Source: Luteococcus peritonei (lineage in GTDB: Bacteria > Actinomycetota > Actinomycetes > Propionibacteriales > Propionibacteriaceae). Taken from it: a DNA stretch of 64,000 nt. The stretch is taken from assembly GCF_039526385.1 (NCBI RefSeq), contig NZ_BAAAIX010000004.1, positions 61,422 to 125,421 of the forward strand, given 5' to 3'. Within the stretch, counting starts at the first letter, position 1. Every line of letters starts with the position of its first letter. The notes below the pieces were generated by a model, which worked only from the letters and a program-made list of their open reading frames with translations, made no database searches and was not told the origin of the DNA. Shown here one piece after another: positions 9,388 through 16,368 of the stretch. The position numbers were made by a program, and so were the translations under genes.

Positions 9388-10212
9388 CTACAGGCGTTCG
9401 AGGAGCTGGGTGAGCAGGGTGGTCAGGCGGGGACCGGCCTCGCGGCCGGCGGCGATCACGTCGGAGTGGTCCAGTGCCTCCTCGGTGACACCGGCGGCGG
9501 CATTGGTGACCAAGGAGATGCCCAGCACCTCCAGGCCTGCCTCGCGGGCGGCGATGGTCTCCAGCGTGGTCGACATGCCCACCAGGTCACCGCCCAGGAT
9601 GCCGGCCATCCGCACCTCGGCGGGGGTCTCGTACTGCGGGCCGCGGAACTGCACGTAGACGCCCTCCGGCATCGGGCCCGCCACCTCCTGGGCCAGGGCG
9701 CGCAGCCGGGGGCTGTAGGCGTCGCCCATGTCGATGAAGGTGGCGCCGCGCAGCGGGGTGTCCCCGGTGAGGTTGATGTGGTCGCGGATCAGCACCGGGG
9801 TGCCGGGAGCCCAGGCCGGGTCGAGACCGCCGCAGCCATTCGTGAGCACCAGCGTGGTGGCGCCCAGGGCGGCGGCGGTGCGCACGCCGTGCACCACGGG
9901 GTCGACGCCGCGACCCTCGTAGTAGTGGGTGCGGCCGGTGAGCACCATGGCCACCTTGCCGTTGGCGGTGCGGGCCAGCCGCAGCGCGCCGCCGTGGCCG
10001 GCCACCACGGGCTTGCTGAAGCCGGGCACGGTCTCCAGGGCGACGGTGGCCAGCTCCTCGCCGAGCTGCTCCACGCCCTGGTTCCAGCCCGACCCCAGCA
10101 CCAGGGCCAGGTCGATCCGCTCGATCCCGGAGGGGGAGAGCAGTTCGGAACGGACGTGGTCCGCGGCCAGCCGGGCCGCCTCGAAGGGGTCGTCGACCTC
10201 GAAAGTAGTCAC
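9388..10212 (-). CDS. Purine nucleoside phosphorylase
   Basis: A 274-residue PNP of the trimeric (PNP I/MTAP) type, cleaving purine nucleosides with phosphate to base and (deoxy)ribose 1-phosphate. Visible motifs are VLGSGWNQG (phosphate loop), VVAGHGGALRLA, GRTHYYEG, LTNGCGGLDP, FRGPQYETPAEVRM, GMSTTLETIAAREAGL and VTNAAAGVTEEALDH, covering the active site. I chose GTG 10212 because the hexamer TATGGT lies 6 bases before it on this strand, giving a leaderless transcript; an ATG at about 10245 would lie upstream of that promoter. It sits 13 bases before the phosphohexomutase gene and forms a salvage unit with it. Confidence 0.9.
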   Translation of the reverse strand: MTTFEVDDPFEAARLAADHVRSELLSPSGIERIDLALVLGSGWNQGVEQLGEELATVALETVPGFSKPVVAGHGGALRLARTANGKVAMVLTGRTHYYEGRGVDPVVHGVRTAAALGATTLVLTNGCGGLDPAWAPGTPVLIRDHINLTGDTPLRGATFIDMGDAYSPRLRALAQEVAGPMPEGVYVQFRGPQYETPAEVRMAGILGGDLVGMSTTLETIAAREAGLEVLGISLVTNAAAGVTEEALDHSDVIAAGREAGPRLTTLLTQLLERL

Positions 10213-10218
10213 CGTCCC

Positions 10219-10224
10219 ACCATA
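10219..10224 (-). promoter_or_regulatory. -10 hexamer of PNP gene
   Basis: On the minus strand TATGGT lies 6 bases upstream of the GTG at 10212, in the leaderless arrangement seen elsewhere in the window. The tandem repeat begins about 45 bases further upstream. Confidence 0.5.
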
Positions 10225-10270
10225 CGGGCAGCGGCCCCGGCCACGCATCAACGGGCTGGGGGAGGGTTGC

Positions 10271-10420
10271 CTGTGGAAGCTCGGCGCCCGCTTGCGGAGC
10301 GCCGCCTGTGGAACCTCGGCGCCCGCTGGCGGGGCGCCGCCTGTGGAACCTCGGCGCCCGCTGGCGGGGCGCCGCCTGTGGAACCTCGGCGCCCGCTGGC
10401 GGGGCGCCGCCTGTGGAACA
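10271..10420. repeat. 35-bp tandem repeat, 4.3 copies, each with an inner hairpin
   Basis: Four head-to-tail 35-bp units start at 10271, 10306, 10341 and 10376, followed by 10 bases of a fifth. Units 2-4 are identical; unit 1 differs at a few positions. Each opens with CTGTGGAA and contains GGCGCCC, a 7-base loop, then GGGCGCC, a perfect inverted repeat. The array fills most of the gap between the divergent PNP and lpdA starts and runs right up to the probable lpdA -10. Within a unit the two arms form a hairpin; between units the same arms could pair in many registers, which favours slippage. Confidence 0.9.
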
Positions 10421-10428
10421 ATGACCGC

Positions 10429-11859
10429 GTGACCAGAGTCGTGATCCTTGGTGGAGGCCCCGGAGGCTACGAAGCTGCCCTTGTGGCGGCCCAGCTGGGA
10501 GCGGAGGTGACACTGGTCGAGCGCACCGGCATGGGCGGTGCCGCCGTGCTCACCGACTGCGTGCCGAGCAAGACGCTGATCGCCACCGCCGAGGTGATGA
10601 CGATGATCGAGAACTCGGCCGAGCTGGGGCTCAAGATCTTCAGCGGCGACGACGAGAACGTCGCCTCCTCGGTGCACGTGGACCTGGCCGCCGTGAACCG
10701 TCGCGTGCTCGACCTGGCCGGCGCGCAGTCCGCCTCGATCGCCACCAAACTGCAGACCGCCGGGGTGAGCGTGCTGAACGGCACCGGCCGTCTCGACGGC
10801 CCGCAGGCCGTCGTCGTCGAGACCGAGCAGGGCGAGCAGCGGCTGGAGGCCGACATCGTGCTGCTGGCCACCGGCACCGCGCCCCGCGAGCTGGACAGCG
10901 CCCGCTGTGACGGCGAGCGGATCCTGAACTGGAAGCAGGTCTACAACCTCACCGAGCTGCCCACGAAGCTGATCGTGGTGGGCTCGGGCGTCACCGGCGC
11001 CGAGTTCGCCTCCGCCTACGACGCCCTGGGCGTCGACGTGGTGCTGGTCAGCTCCCGCGACCAGGTGCTGCCCGGGGAGGATCCCGACGCGGCCGCCGTG
11101 CTGCAGCAGGTCTTCGAGCGCAAGGGCATGGAGATCCTGTCCCGTTCCCGCGCCACCGCCGCCCGACGTGAGGGCGACGAGGTGGTGGTCAGCCTGGAGG
11201 ACGGTCGTGAGGTGCGCGGCTCGCACTGCCTGATGGCCGTGGGCTCCGTGCCGAACACCGCCGGCATCGGCCTGGAGGAGGCCGGCGTGCAGCTCGGCAA
11301 GGGCGGCCACATCCAGGTGGACCGGGTCTCGCGCACCACCGCCCGCGGCGTCTACGCCGCCGGTGACTGCACCGGTGTCTTCGCGCTGGCCTCGGTGGCC
11401 GCCATGCAGGGTCGGATCGCGATGTGGCACTCGCTGGGCGATGCGGTGCAGCCGCTGGAGCTCAGCTCGGTCAGCTCGAACGTCTTCACCGCCCCGGAGA
11501 TCGCGACGGTGGGCATGACCGCCAAGCAGATCGCCGAGGGTGAGGTGAAGGTGGCCCAGGCGACGCTGCCGCTGGCCGGCAATGCGCGCGCCAAGATGAA
11601 GGGCCTGCAGGACGGCTTCGTGAAGCTCTACTGCCTGCCGGTGACCGGCATCATCGTGGGTGGCGTGGTGGTGGCCCCGCAGGCCTCCGAGCTGATCCAC
11701 TCCATCTCGCTGGCCGTGGCCGAGAAGATCACCGTCGACGACTTCAGCGACGACTTCACCGTCTACCCGTCGATGTCCGGCTCTATCGCGGAGGCCGCCC
11801 GGATGCTGCACCTGCACTCCCACCCGGAGAGCGAGCAGGCCTCGAACACCCAGGTCTGA
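10429..11859 (+). CDS. lpdA: LpdA-type NAD(P)H:quinone dehydrogenase (flavoprotein disulfide reductase family)
   Basis: A 476-residue flavoprotein disulfide reductase relative. The FAD site is VVILGGGPGGYEAALVAAQ at the N-terminus, the NAD(P)H site is VVGSGVTGAEFASAY near residue 185, and RGVYAAGDCTG is the second FAD motif. The dimerisation domain is present. Where true lipoamide dehydrogenases have two redox cysteines separated by four residues, this protein reads GGAAVLTDCVPSK: only Cys44 is present and residue 39 is Ala. That matches mycobacterial LpdA (Rv3303c), which reduces quinones and contributes to oxidative stress resistance rather than acting in pyruvate dehydrogenase. I chose GTG 10429; AACAAT 6 bases upstream is a possible -10. 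An out-of-frame ATG at 10421 opens a three-codon frame ending over the GTG. Confidence 0.88.
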   Translation: MTRVVILGGGPGGYEAALVAAQLGAEVTLVERTGMGGAAVLTDCVPSKTLIATAEVMTMIENSAELGLKIFSGDDENVASSVHVDLAAVNRRVLDLAGAQSASIATKLQTAGVSVLNGTGRLDGPQAVVVETEQGEQRLEADIVLLATGTAPRELDSARCDGERILNWKQVYNLTELPTKLIVVGSGVTGAEFASAYDALGVDVVLVSSRDQVLPGEDPDAAAVLQQVFERKGMEILSRSRATAARREGDEVVVSLEDGREVRGSHCLMAVGSVPNTAGIGLEEAGVQLGKGGHIQVDRVSRTTARGVYAAGDCTGVFALASVAAMQGRIAMWHSLGDAVQPLELSSVSSNVFTAPEIATVGMTAKQIAEGEVKVAQATLPLAGNARAKMKGLQDGFVKLYCLPVTGIIVGGVVVAPQASELIHSISLAVAEKITVDDFSDDFTVYPSMSGSIAEAARMLHLHSHPESEQASNTQV

Positions 11860-11871
11860 GCCGGGGACCAC

Positions 11872-11913
11872 ACGACGAAGCCCCACCGCCTCAGGGCGGT
11901 GGGGCTTCGTCGT
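11872..11913 (+). terminator. Strong hairpin terminator after lpdA
   Basis: ACGACGAAGCCCCACCGCC pairs perfectly with GGCGGTGGGGCTTCGTCGT across a short loop of about four bases. It lies 12 bases after the lpdA stop and 11 bases before the convergent gene's stop. There is no U-run, which is common in high-G+C actinobacteria; it probably serves both strands. Confidence 0.8.
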
Positions 11914-11924
11914 GAGCGGGTGGC

Positions 11925-12752
11925 TCAGAAGTCGAAGAGGTCTCCGAAGGCGTCACCGATGCCGTCGCCGATGGACTCGAAGCCCTCGCCGATGCCGCCG
12001 AACATGTCGCCCATGCCCTCGCCGAGTTCGCCGAAGCCCTCGCCCATGCCGTCCATCATGTAGGGCAGTCCCGACATGCCGTGGAAGATCATGGAGCCGA
12101 TGGCGATGTCGCGGATCAGGTTGGAGCCCTGCCAGCCGGTGTAGTAGCCCTGCGCCCACGGGGCGTAGGCGGGGCCACCCTGCCAGTAGGGGACGCGCTG
12201 GGCGCCCACCTGCACGGTGCGGATGTAGGGATCGGCGCCGGCCAGGACGCGCTCGGCGTCGGCGGCGCAGGCCGGGATGTCGCGCGGGGCGCCGCCCGGG
12301 GGAGTCCACTCCACGTTCTGGGTGGAGGGGCCGTGGGCGGGGTTGAAGAAGCACGGCGGGCGCTTCTGGGGCAGCGGCTCGCCGGCCACGCGGGCGTTCA
12401 CGCAGGCGATGGCATAGCGGCCGTCCTCGAGGATCTCGGTGACGTGGCGGATCTCGTCGGGCTTGGTGACCGCGTCCAGCGAGCTCTTGGCGTTCTCGTA
12501 GGCGTCCAGCGCGCGCTCGTAGTCCTGGCGCATCGCGGTGTCGAGCGGGTGGCCCGCCACCTCGGTGTCGAGGCGCTGCAGCTCCTCACCGAAGCGGGTG
12601 ACGTCCTCGTCGGCGGCGCGACGGCTGGTGGTCAGGGCGGCTTCCAGCTCGGCGGTCTGCTGCGTCTGGAGGGTGCGCTGGCGGCGCATGCTGCTGAACA
12701 TGGCGGCGCCGGTGACGACCACCATCAGCAGGATGAGAAGTTCAAAGCCCAT
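11925..12752 (-). CDS. Uncharacterised single-pass membrane protein
   Basis: A 275-residue protein I do not recognise by name. An N-terminal membrane helix (FELLILLMVVVTGAAMF) is followed by a charged, coiled-coil-like region to about residue 110 (QTQQTAELEAALTTSRRAADE). A globular part follows with Cys residues in RPPCFFNPAHGPS and DIPACAADAERV and the string VEWTPPGGAPRDIP. A hydrophobic Tyr/Trp/Gly segment (PYWQGGPAYAPWAQGYYTG) leads to a tail of repeated GMGEGF/GELGEG/GIGEGFESIGDG units. Similar architectures occur as hypothetical proteins in other actinobacteria. The start at MGFELL is chosen because the helix follows it directly; no function is proposed. Confidence 0.7.
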   Translation of the reverse strand: MGFELLILLMVVVTGAAMFSSMRRQRTLQTQQTAELEAALTTSRRAADEDVTRFGEELQRLDTEVAGHPLDTAMRQDYERALDAYENAKSSLDAVTKPDEIRHVTEILEDGRYAIACVNARVAGEPLPQKRPPCFFNPAHGPSTQNVEWTPPGGAPRDIPACAADAERVLAGADPYIRTVQVGAQRVPYWQGGPAYAPWAQGYYTGWQGSNLIRDIAIGSMIFHGMSGLPYMMDGMGEGFGELGEGMGDMFGGIGEGFESIGDGIGDAFGDLFDF

Positions 12753-12776
12753 GGTCTCCAGTGTGGAGCATGCGAA

Positions 12777-12804
12777 GAGCGGGCCCAACTCCGTGGGCCC
12801 GCTC
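12777..12804 (-). terminator. Hairpin terminator downstream of accA3
   Basis: GAGCGGGCCCA and TGGGCCCGCTC form a perfect 11-bp stem with a 6-base loop. A second small hairpin (CCCCGC, loop CTGA, GCGGGG) stands at 12826-12841. Both lie between the accA3 stop and the next minus-strand gene. Confidence 0.65.
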
Positions 12805-12864
12805 TCAGCTCATTCCTAACCGGCACCCCGCCTGAGCGGGGCTTCGGCCTGAAAAAATCTCAGC

Positions 12865-14646
12865 TCACTCGGGATCGACGATCTCGCACAGGACGGCCCC
12901 GGCGTTCACCGTGGCACCCGACTCCGCCGCCAGCAACTTGATGACGCCGGAGCGATGGGCGTTGACCGGGTTCTCCATCTTCATGGCCTCCAGGACGACG
13001 ACGAGCTGGCCCTCCTCCACGGTGGCGCCCTCCTCCACGGCCACCTTCACCACGGTGCCCTGCATCGGGGCGGTCAGCGAGTTGCCCGACGGAGCGGAGG
13101 CCTTGGCCCCGCCCCGGTCGCGCTTGCTGGGGCGCTTGGCCTTGCTGCTGGAGGGACGGGCCGAGGTGGCCAGGCCGCCGGGCAGCTTGACCTCCAGACG
13201 ACGTCCGTTGACCTCCACCACGACGGTCTGCGAGGGCACCGGATCCTCGGCCTCGCCGAGCTCACCGGTGTAGGGGGCCACCTTGAGGTCGGCCTCGGTC
13301 TCGATCCAGTTGGTGTAGACGCCGAACTTCCCGTCGGCGGCGGTGAAGGCGGGATCTTCCAGCACGGCGCGGTGGAAGGGGATCACGGTGGGCATGCCCT
13401 CCAGCACGATCTCCTTCAGCGCGCGGCGGGCGCGGGTCAGCGCCACGTCGCGGGTGGCGCCGGTCACGATGACCTTGGCCACCAGCGAGTCGAAGGAGCC
13501 GGGCACGGTCATGCCGGCGTGGTAGCCCTCGTCGACGCGGACGCCCGGGCCGCCGGGTGCCTGCCACTTGACCAGGGTGCCGGGGGCCGGCATGAAGTTG
13601 CGGCCGGCGTCCTCGGCGTTGATGCGGAACTCGATGGAGTGGCCGCGGATCTCCGGGTCGTCGAAGCCGAGCTCCTCGCCGTTGGCGATGCGGAACATCT
13701 GCTGCACCAGGTCGAGGTCGGTGACCTCCTCGGAGACGGGGTGCTCAACCTGGAGGCGGGTGTTCACCTCGAGGAAGCTGATCAGGCCGTCCTGGGCCAC
13801 CAGGAACTCGCAGGTGCCGGCGCCCACGTAGCCGGCCTCCCTGAGGATGGCCTTGGAGGAGGAGTAGAGGCGTTCGAGCTGGTCCTCGCTCAGGAAGGGT
13901 GCGGGGGCCTCCTCGACCAGCTTCTGGTGGCGGCGCTGCAGCGAGCAGTCGCGGGTGGAGACCACCACGACGTTGCCGTGCTGGTCCGCCAGGCACTGGG
14001 TCTCGACGTGGCGCGGCTTGTCCAGGTAGCGCTCCACGAAGCACTCGCCGCGACCGAAGGCGGTCACGGCCTCACGGGTGGCGGACTCGAAGAGCTCCGG
14101 CACCTCCTCCATGGTGCGGGCCACCTTGAGGCCGCGGCCACCGCCGCCGAAGGCCGCCTTGATGGCGATCGGCAGGCCGTGCTCCTCGGCGAAGGCGACC
14201 ACCTCGTCGGCATTGGCCACCGGGTCCGGGGTGCCGGGAACCAGCGGGGCGCCCACCTTGAGCGCGATGTGGCGGGCCTTGACCTTGTCACCCAGGGCCT
14301 CGATGGCGGCGGGCGGCGGGCCGATCCAGATCAGACCGGCGTCGATGACGGCCTGGGCGAAGTCGGCGTTCTCGGCGAGGAAGCCGTAGCCGGGGTGGAC
14401 GGCATCGGCGCCGGCGGTGCGGGCCACCTCGAGCAGCTTGCCGACGTTGAGGTAGGTCTCGGCGGGGGTGGCGCCGTCGAGGGCGAAGGCCTCGTCGGCC
14501 AGCTTGACGAAGAGCGCATCGGCATCGCTGTCTGCGTAGACCGCGACGCTCCCGATGCCGGCATCTGCGGCGGCTCGGATCACGCGAACGGCGATCTCTC
14601 CTCGGTTGGCCACCAACACCTTGGTGATCTGGGCCTTGTCTCCCAC
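12865..14646 (-). CDS. accA3: Acetyl-/propionyl-CoA carboxylase alpha subunit (biotin carboxylase + BCCP)
   Basis: A 593-residue biotinylated subunit. The biotin carboxylase domain (1 to about 450) has VLVANRGEIAVRVIRAA, FGGGGRGLKVA (ATP-grasp glycine loop), EVNTRLQVEHPVSEEVTDLD and FRINAEDAGRNF. The biotin carboxyl carrier domain at the C-terminus has EAMKMENPV with the biotinyl lysine. It supplies carboxybiotin to the beta subunits that make malonyl- or methylmalonyl-CoA; the beta and epsilon subunits are at 28285-30137 and the biotin ligase at 30218. The GTG start has AAGGAGG a few bases upstream. The linker between domains contains a Ser/Lys/Arg-rich stretch, as in other actinobacterial alpha chains. 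Confidence 0.95.
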   Translation of the reverse strand: MGDKAQITKVLVANRGEIAVRVIRAAADAGIGSVAVYADSDADALFVKLADEAFALDGATPAETYLNVGKLLEVARTAGADAVHPGYGFLAENADFAQAVIDAGLIWIGPPPAAIEALGDKVKARHIALKVGAPLVPGTPDPVANADEVVAFAEEHGLPIAIKAAFGGGGRGLKVARTMEEVPELFESATREAVTAFGRGECFVERYLDKPRHVETQCLADQHGNVVVVSTRDCSLQRRHQKLVEEAPAPFLSEDQLERLYSSSKAILREAGYVGAGTCEFLVAQDGLISFLEVNTRLQVEHPVSEEVTDLDLVQQMFRIANGEELGFDDPEIRGHSIEFRINAEDAGRNFMPAPGTLVKWQAPGGPGVRVDEGYHAGMTVPGSFDSLVAKVIVTGATRDVALTRARRALKEIVLEGMPTVIPFHRAVLEDPAFTAADGKFGVYTNWIETEADLKVAPYTGELGEAEDPVPSQTVVVEVNGRRLEVKLPGGLATSARPSSSKAKRPSKRDRGGAKASAPSGNSLTAPMQGTVVKVAVEEGATVEEGQLVVVLEAMKMENPVNAHRSGVIKLLAAESGATVNAGAVLCEIVDPE

Positions 14647-14679
14647 GGGGTTCCTCCTTGAACGGGCCTTGATGGCTGG

Positions 14680-14685
14680 AGTCTA
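14680..14685 (-). promoter_or_regulatory. -10 hexamer of accA3
   Basis: On the minus strand TAGACT lies about 33 bases before the GTG at 14646. This leaves a short 5' leader containing the AAGGAGG ribosome binding site, unlike the leaderless genes nearby. Confidence 0.45.
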
Positions 14686-14833
14686 GGGGCAAGACGAGGG
14701 CCTTGGACACCCTCACGCGCCGGACAACCACAGTGTGGAATGTGTTGTTCACGACAGCGCTCACGGGGCTCGGCGACGGGCTCGACGAGCGGGCACGCGG
14801 GCGGTGGTGGGTGACGCCGGGGGCCTGCGGTCA

Positions 14834-14839
14834 TAGTCT
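14834..14839 (+). promoter_or_regulatory. -10 hexamer of leaderless Nudix gene
   Basis: TAGTCT lies 6 bases before ATG 14846 and there is no ribosome binding site. It probably drives the whole Nudix-CorA-NagZ-MurQ run, since the downstream genes overlap or nearly touch. Confidence 0.55.
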
Positions 14840-14845
14840 CGGGCC

Positions 14846-15358
14846 ATGCCCACACCGGACTTCATCCTGGACCTGCGACGAGACATCGGCCACCGCCTGC
14901 TGTGGCTGCCCGGCACCACCGCGGTGGTGCTGCGACCCGGCGAAGCCGGCGAACAGGTGCTCTGCGTGCGGCGCAGCGACGACGGCAGCTGGACGCCGAT
15001 CTGCGGCATCGTCGAGCCGGGAGAGGACCCGCACGAGTCCGCGGTGCGCGAGGCGATGGAGGAGGCCGGCGTCGAGATCGAGGTGGAGCGCCTGGTGTGG
15101 ATGAGCCCCACCGGGCTGATCACCTACGGCAACGGCGACCAGAACGACTACCTGGACCACACCTTCCGGGCCCGCTGGGTCTCCGGAGAGGCGGCCGTCG
15201 GCGATGACGAGTCGAGCGAGGTGGGCTGGTTCGACCTTGACCAGCTGCCCAGCCCGATGAGCGAGCTGCAGCGCCGTCGGATCCGCGTCGCGGCGGCCAA
15301 CCCGCCGCACGTCCTGCTGGGGGTCGCGGCGGCGAAGGCCTTCCTGGGCGAGGACTGA
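14846..15358 (+). CDS. Nudix hydrolase
   Basis: A 170-residue Nudix protein that hydrolyses a nucleoside diphosphate linked to another group. The Nudix box (G-x5-E-x7-REUxEExGU) is complete at about residues 52-74: GIVEPGEDPHESAVREAMEE followed by AGV. Downstream, GDQNDYLDHTFRARWVSGEA is typical of the family's C-terminal strand region. The substrate cannot be read from sequence; ADP-ribose-like and house-cleaning substrates are common. It is the first gene of a four-gene run, with the next gene starting 2 bases after its stop. Confidence 0.9.
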   Translation: MPTPDFILDLRRDIGHRLLWLPGTTAVVLRPGEAGEQVLCVRRSDDGSWTPICGIVEPGEDPHESAVREAMEEAGVEIEVERLVWMSPTGLITYGNGDQNDYLDHTFRARWVSGEAAVGDDESSEVGWFDLDQLPSPMSELQRRRIRVAAANPPHVLLGVAAAKAFLGED

Positions 15359-15360
15359 CC

Positions 15361-16368
15361 GTGGGCCTGCGCTCCCGGCTGTGGCGCGACGGGCGTGTGG
15401 TCAGTGAGGACGTCGCCCTCGACGAGCTCCGGCGCCATCTGGCCGAGGAGAGCAGTCTGGTCTGGCTGGACCTGTGCCTGGCGGGCGAGGTGCACCCCGA
15501 CACCCTGGCCGGGCTGGCCGACGAGTTGGGCCTGGACCGCCACGCGGTCGAAGACGCGGTGGCCCCTGGGGAGCGCCCCAAGACCTCGCGGCACGGCGGG
15601 CACACCTTCGTCACCGTCTACGCCACCGCGCTGCCGGGTGAGCCGGCCGGAGGCCACGAGTCGCGGCTGGTCACCTCCCGGGTCTCGGCCTTCGTGCTGC
15701 CGCGTGGCCTGGTGACGGTGCGTCGGGACGACCGCTTCGCCATGGGCCAGGTGCTGCGCCGCTGGGACGACGACCCCGAACTGGTGCAGGGCGGGGTGGC
15801 GGGTCTGCTGCACGGACTGCTGGACGTGGTGGTGGACGGGCACTTCGAGACCATCCAGCAGCTCGACGACGCGATCGAGGAGCTGGAGGACGTGCTCTTC
15901 GCCGAGAGCCCGCAACCCGCGCAGGTGCAGCGCTCCAGCTACCGGATGCGCAAGGAGCTGGTGGAACTGCGCCGCGTCGTCCTGCCGATGCGCGAGGTGG
16001 TCAGCTCGCTGATGCGTCAGCCCGATCTGCGCGGCCCGCACGACCCGTCCGCCCTGGGCGGCCACTACGAGGACCTCTACGACCACGTGTTGCGGGCCGG
16101 GGAGTGGACCGAGAGCCTGCGCGACATGGTGACCAGCGTCTTCGAGACCAACCTGTCGCTGCAGGACGCCCGGCTCAACACGGTGATGAAGAAGCTGGCC
16201 GGCTGGGCCGCGGTGATCGCCGTGCCGACGGCCATCACCGGCTGGTACGGCCAGAACGTGCCCTATCCCGGCTTCAACTCGTCCGGGGGACTGCACCAGT
16301 CGGTGCTGCTGATCCTGCTGGCCACCGTCGGGCTCTATCTCTTCCTGCGGCACAAGGACTGGATCTAG
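15361..16368 (+). CDS. corA: CorA-family divalent cation channel with GQN motif
   Basis: A 335-residue CorA-type protein: a soluble N-terminal alpha/beta domain, a long helix (TIQQLDDAIEELEDVLF; residues about 160-180), and two C-terminal membrane helices (AAVIAVPTAITGWYGQN, then LLILLATVGLYLFL). CorA pentamers carry Mg2+ or Co2+ through the inner membrane; ZntB relatives carry zinc. The signature between the helices is GMN in classical CorA, but here it is GQN (297-299, within YGQNVPYPGF). This variant may mark a subfamily with different ion choice. The GTG start lies 2 bases after the Nudix stop, and the stop overlaps the next start. Confidence 0.85.
   Translation: MGLRSRLWRDGRVVSEDVALDELRRHLAEESSLVWLDLCLAGEVHPDTLAGLADELGLDRHAVEDAVAPGERPKTSRHGGHTFVTVYATALPGEPAGGHESRLVTSRVSAFVLPRGLVTVRRDDRFAMGQVLRRWDDDPELVQGGVAGLLHGLLDVVVDGHFETIQQLDDAIEELEDVLFAESPQPAQVQRSSYRMRKELVELRRVVLPMREVVSSLMRQPDLRGPHDPSALGGHYEDLYDHVLRAGEWTESLRDMVTSVFETNLSLQDARLNTVMKKLAGWAAVIAVPTAITGWYGQNVPYPGFNSSGGLHQSVLLILLATVGLYLFLRHKDWI

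Noticed and set aside
10271..10420. CRISPR array
   Set aside because: Units abut directly with no spacers, and no cas genes are in the window.
9388..11886. A fused PNP with a long N-terminal extension through the repeat and lpdA
   Set aside because: The extension is the antisense of lpdA and of the repeats; the PNP family length and the -10 hexamer support the start at 10212.
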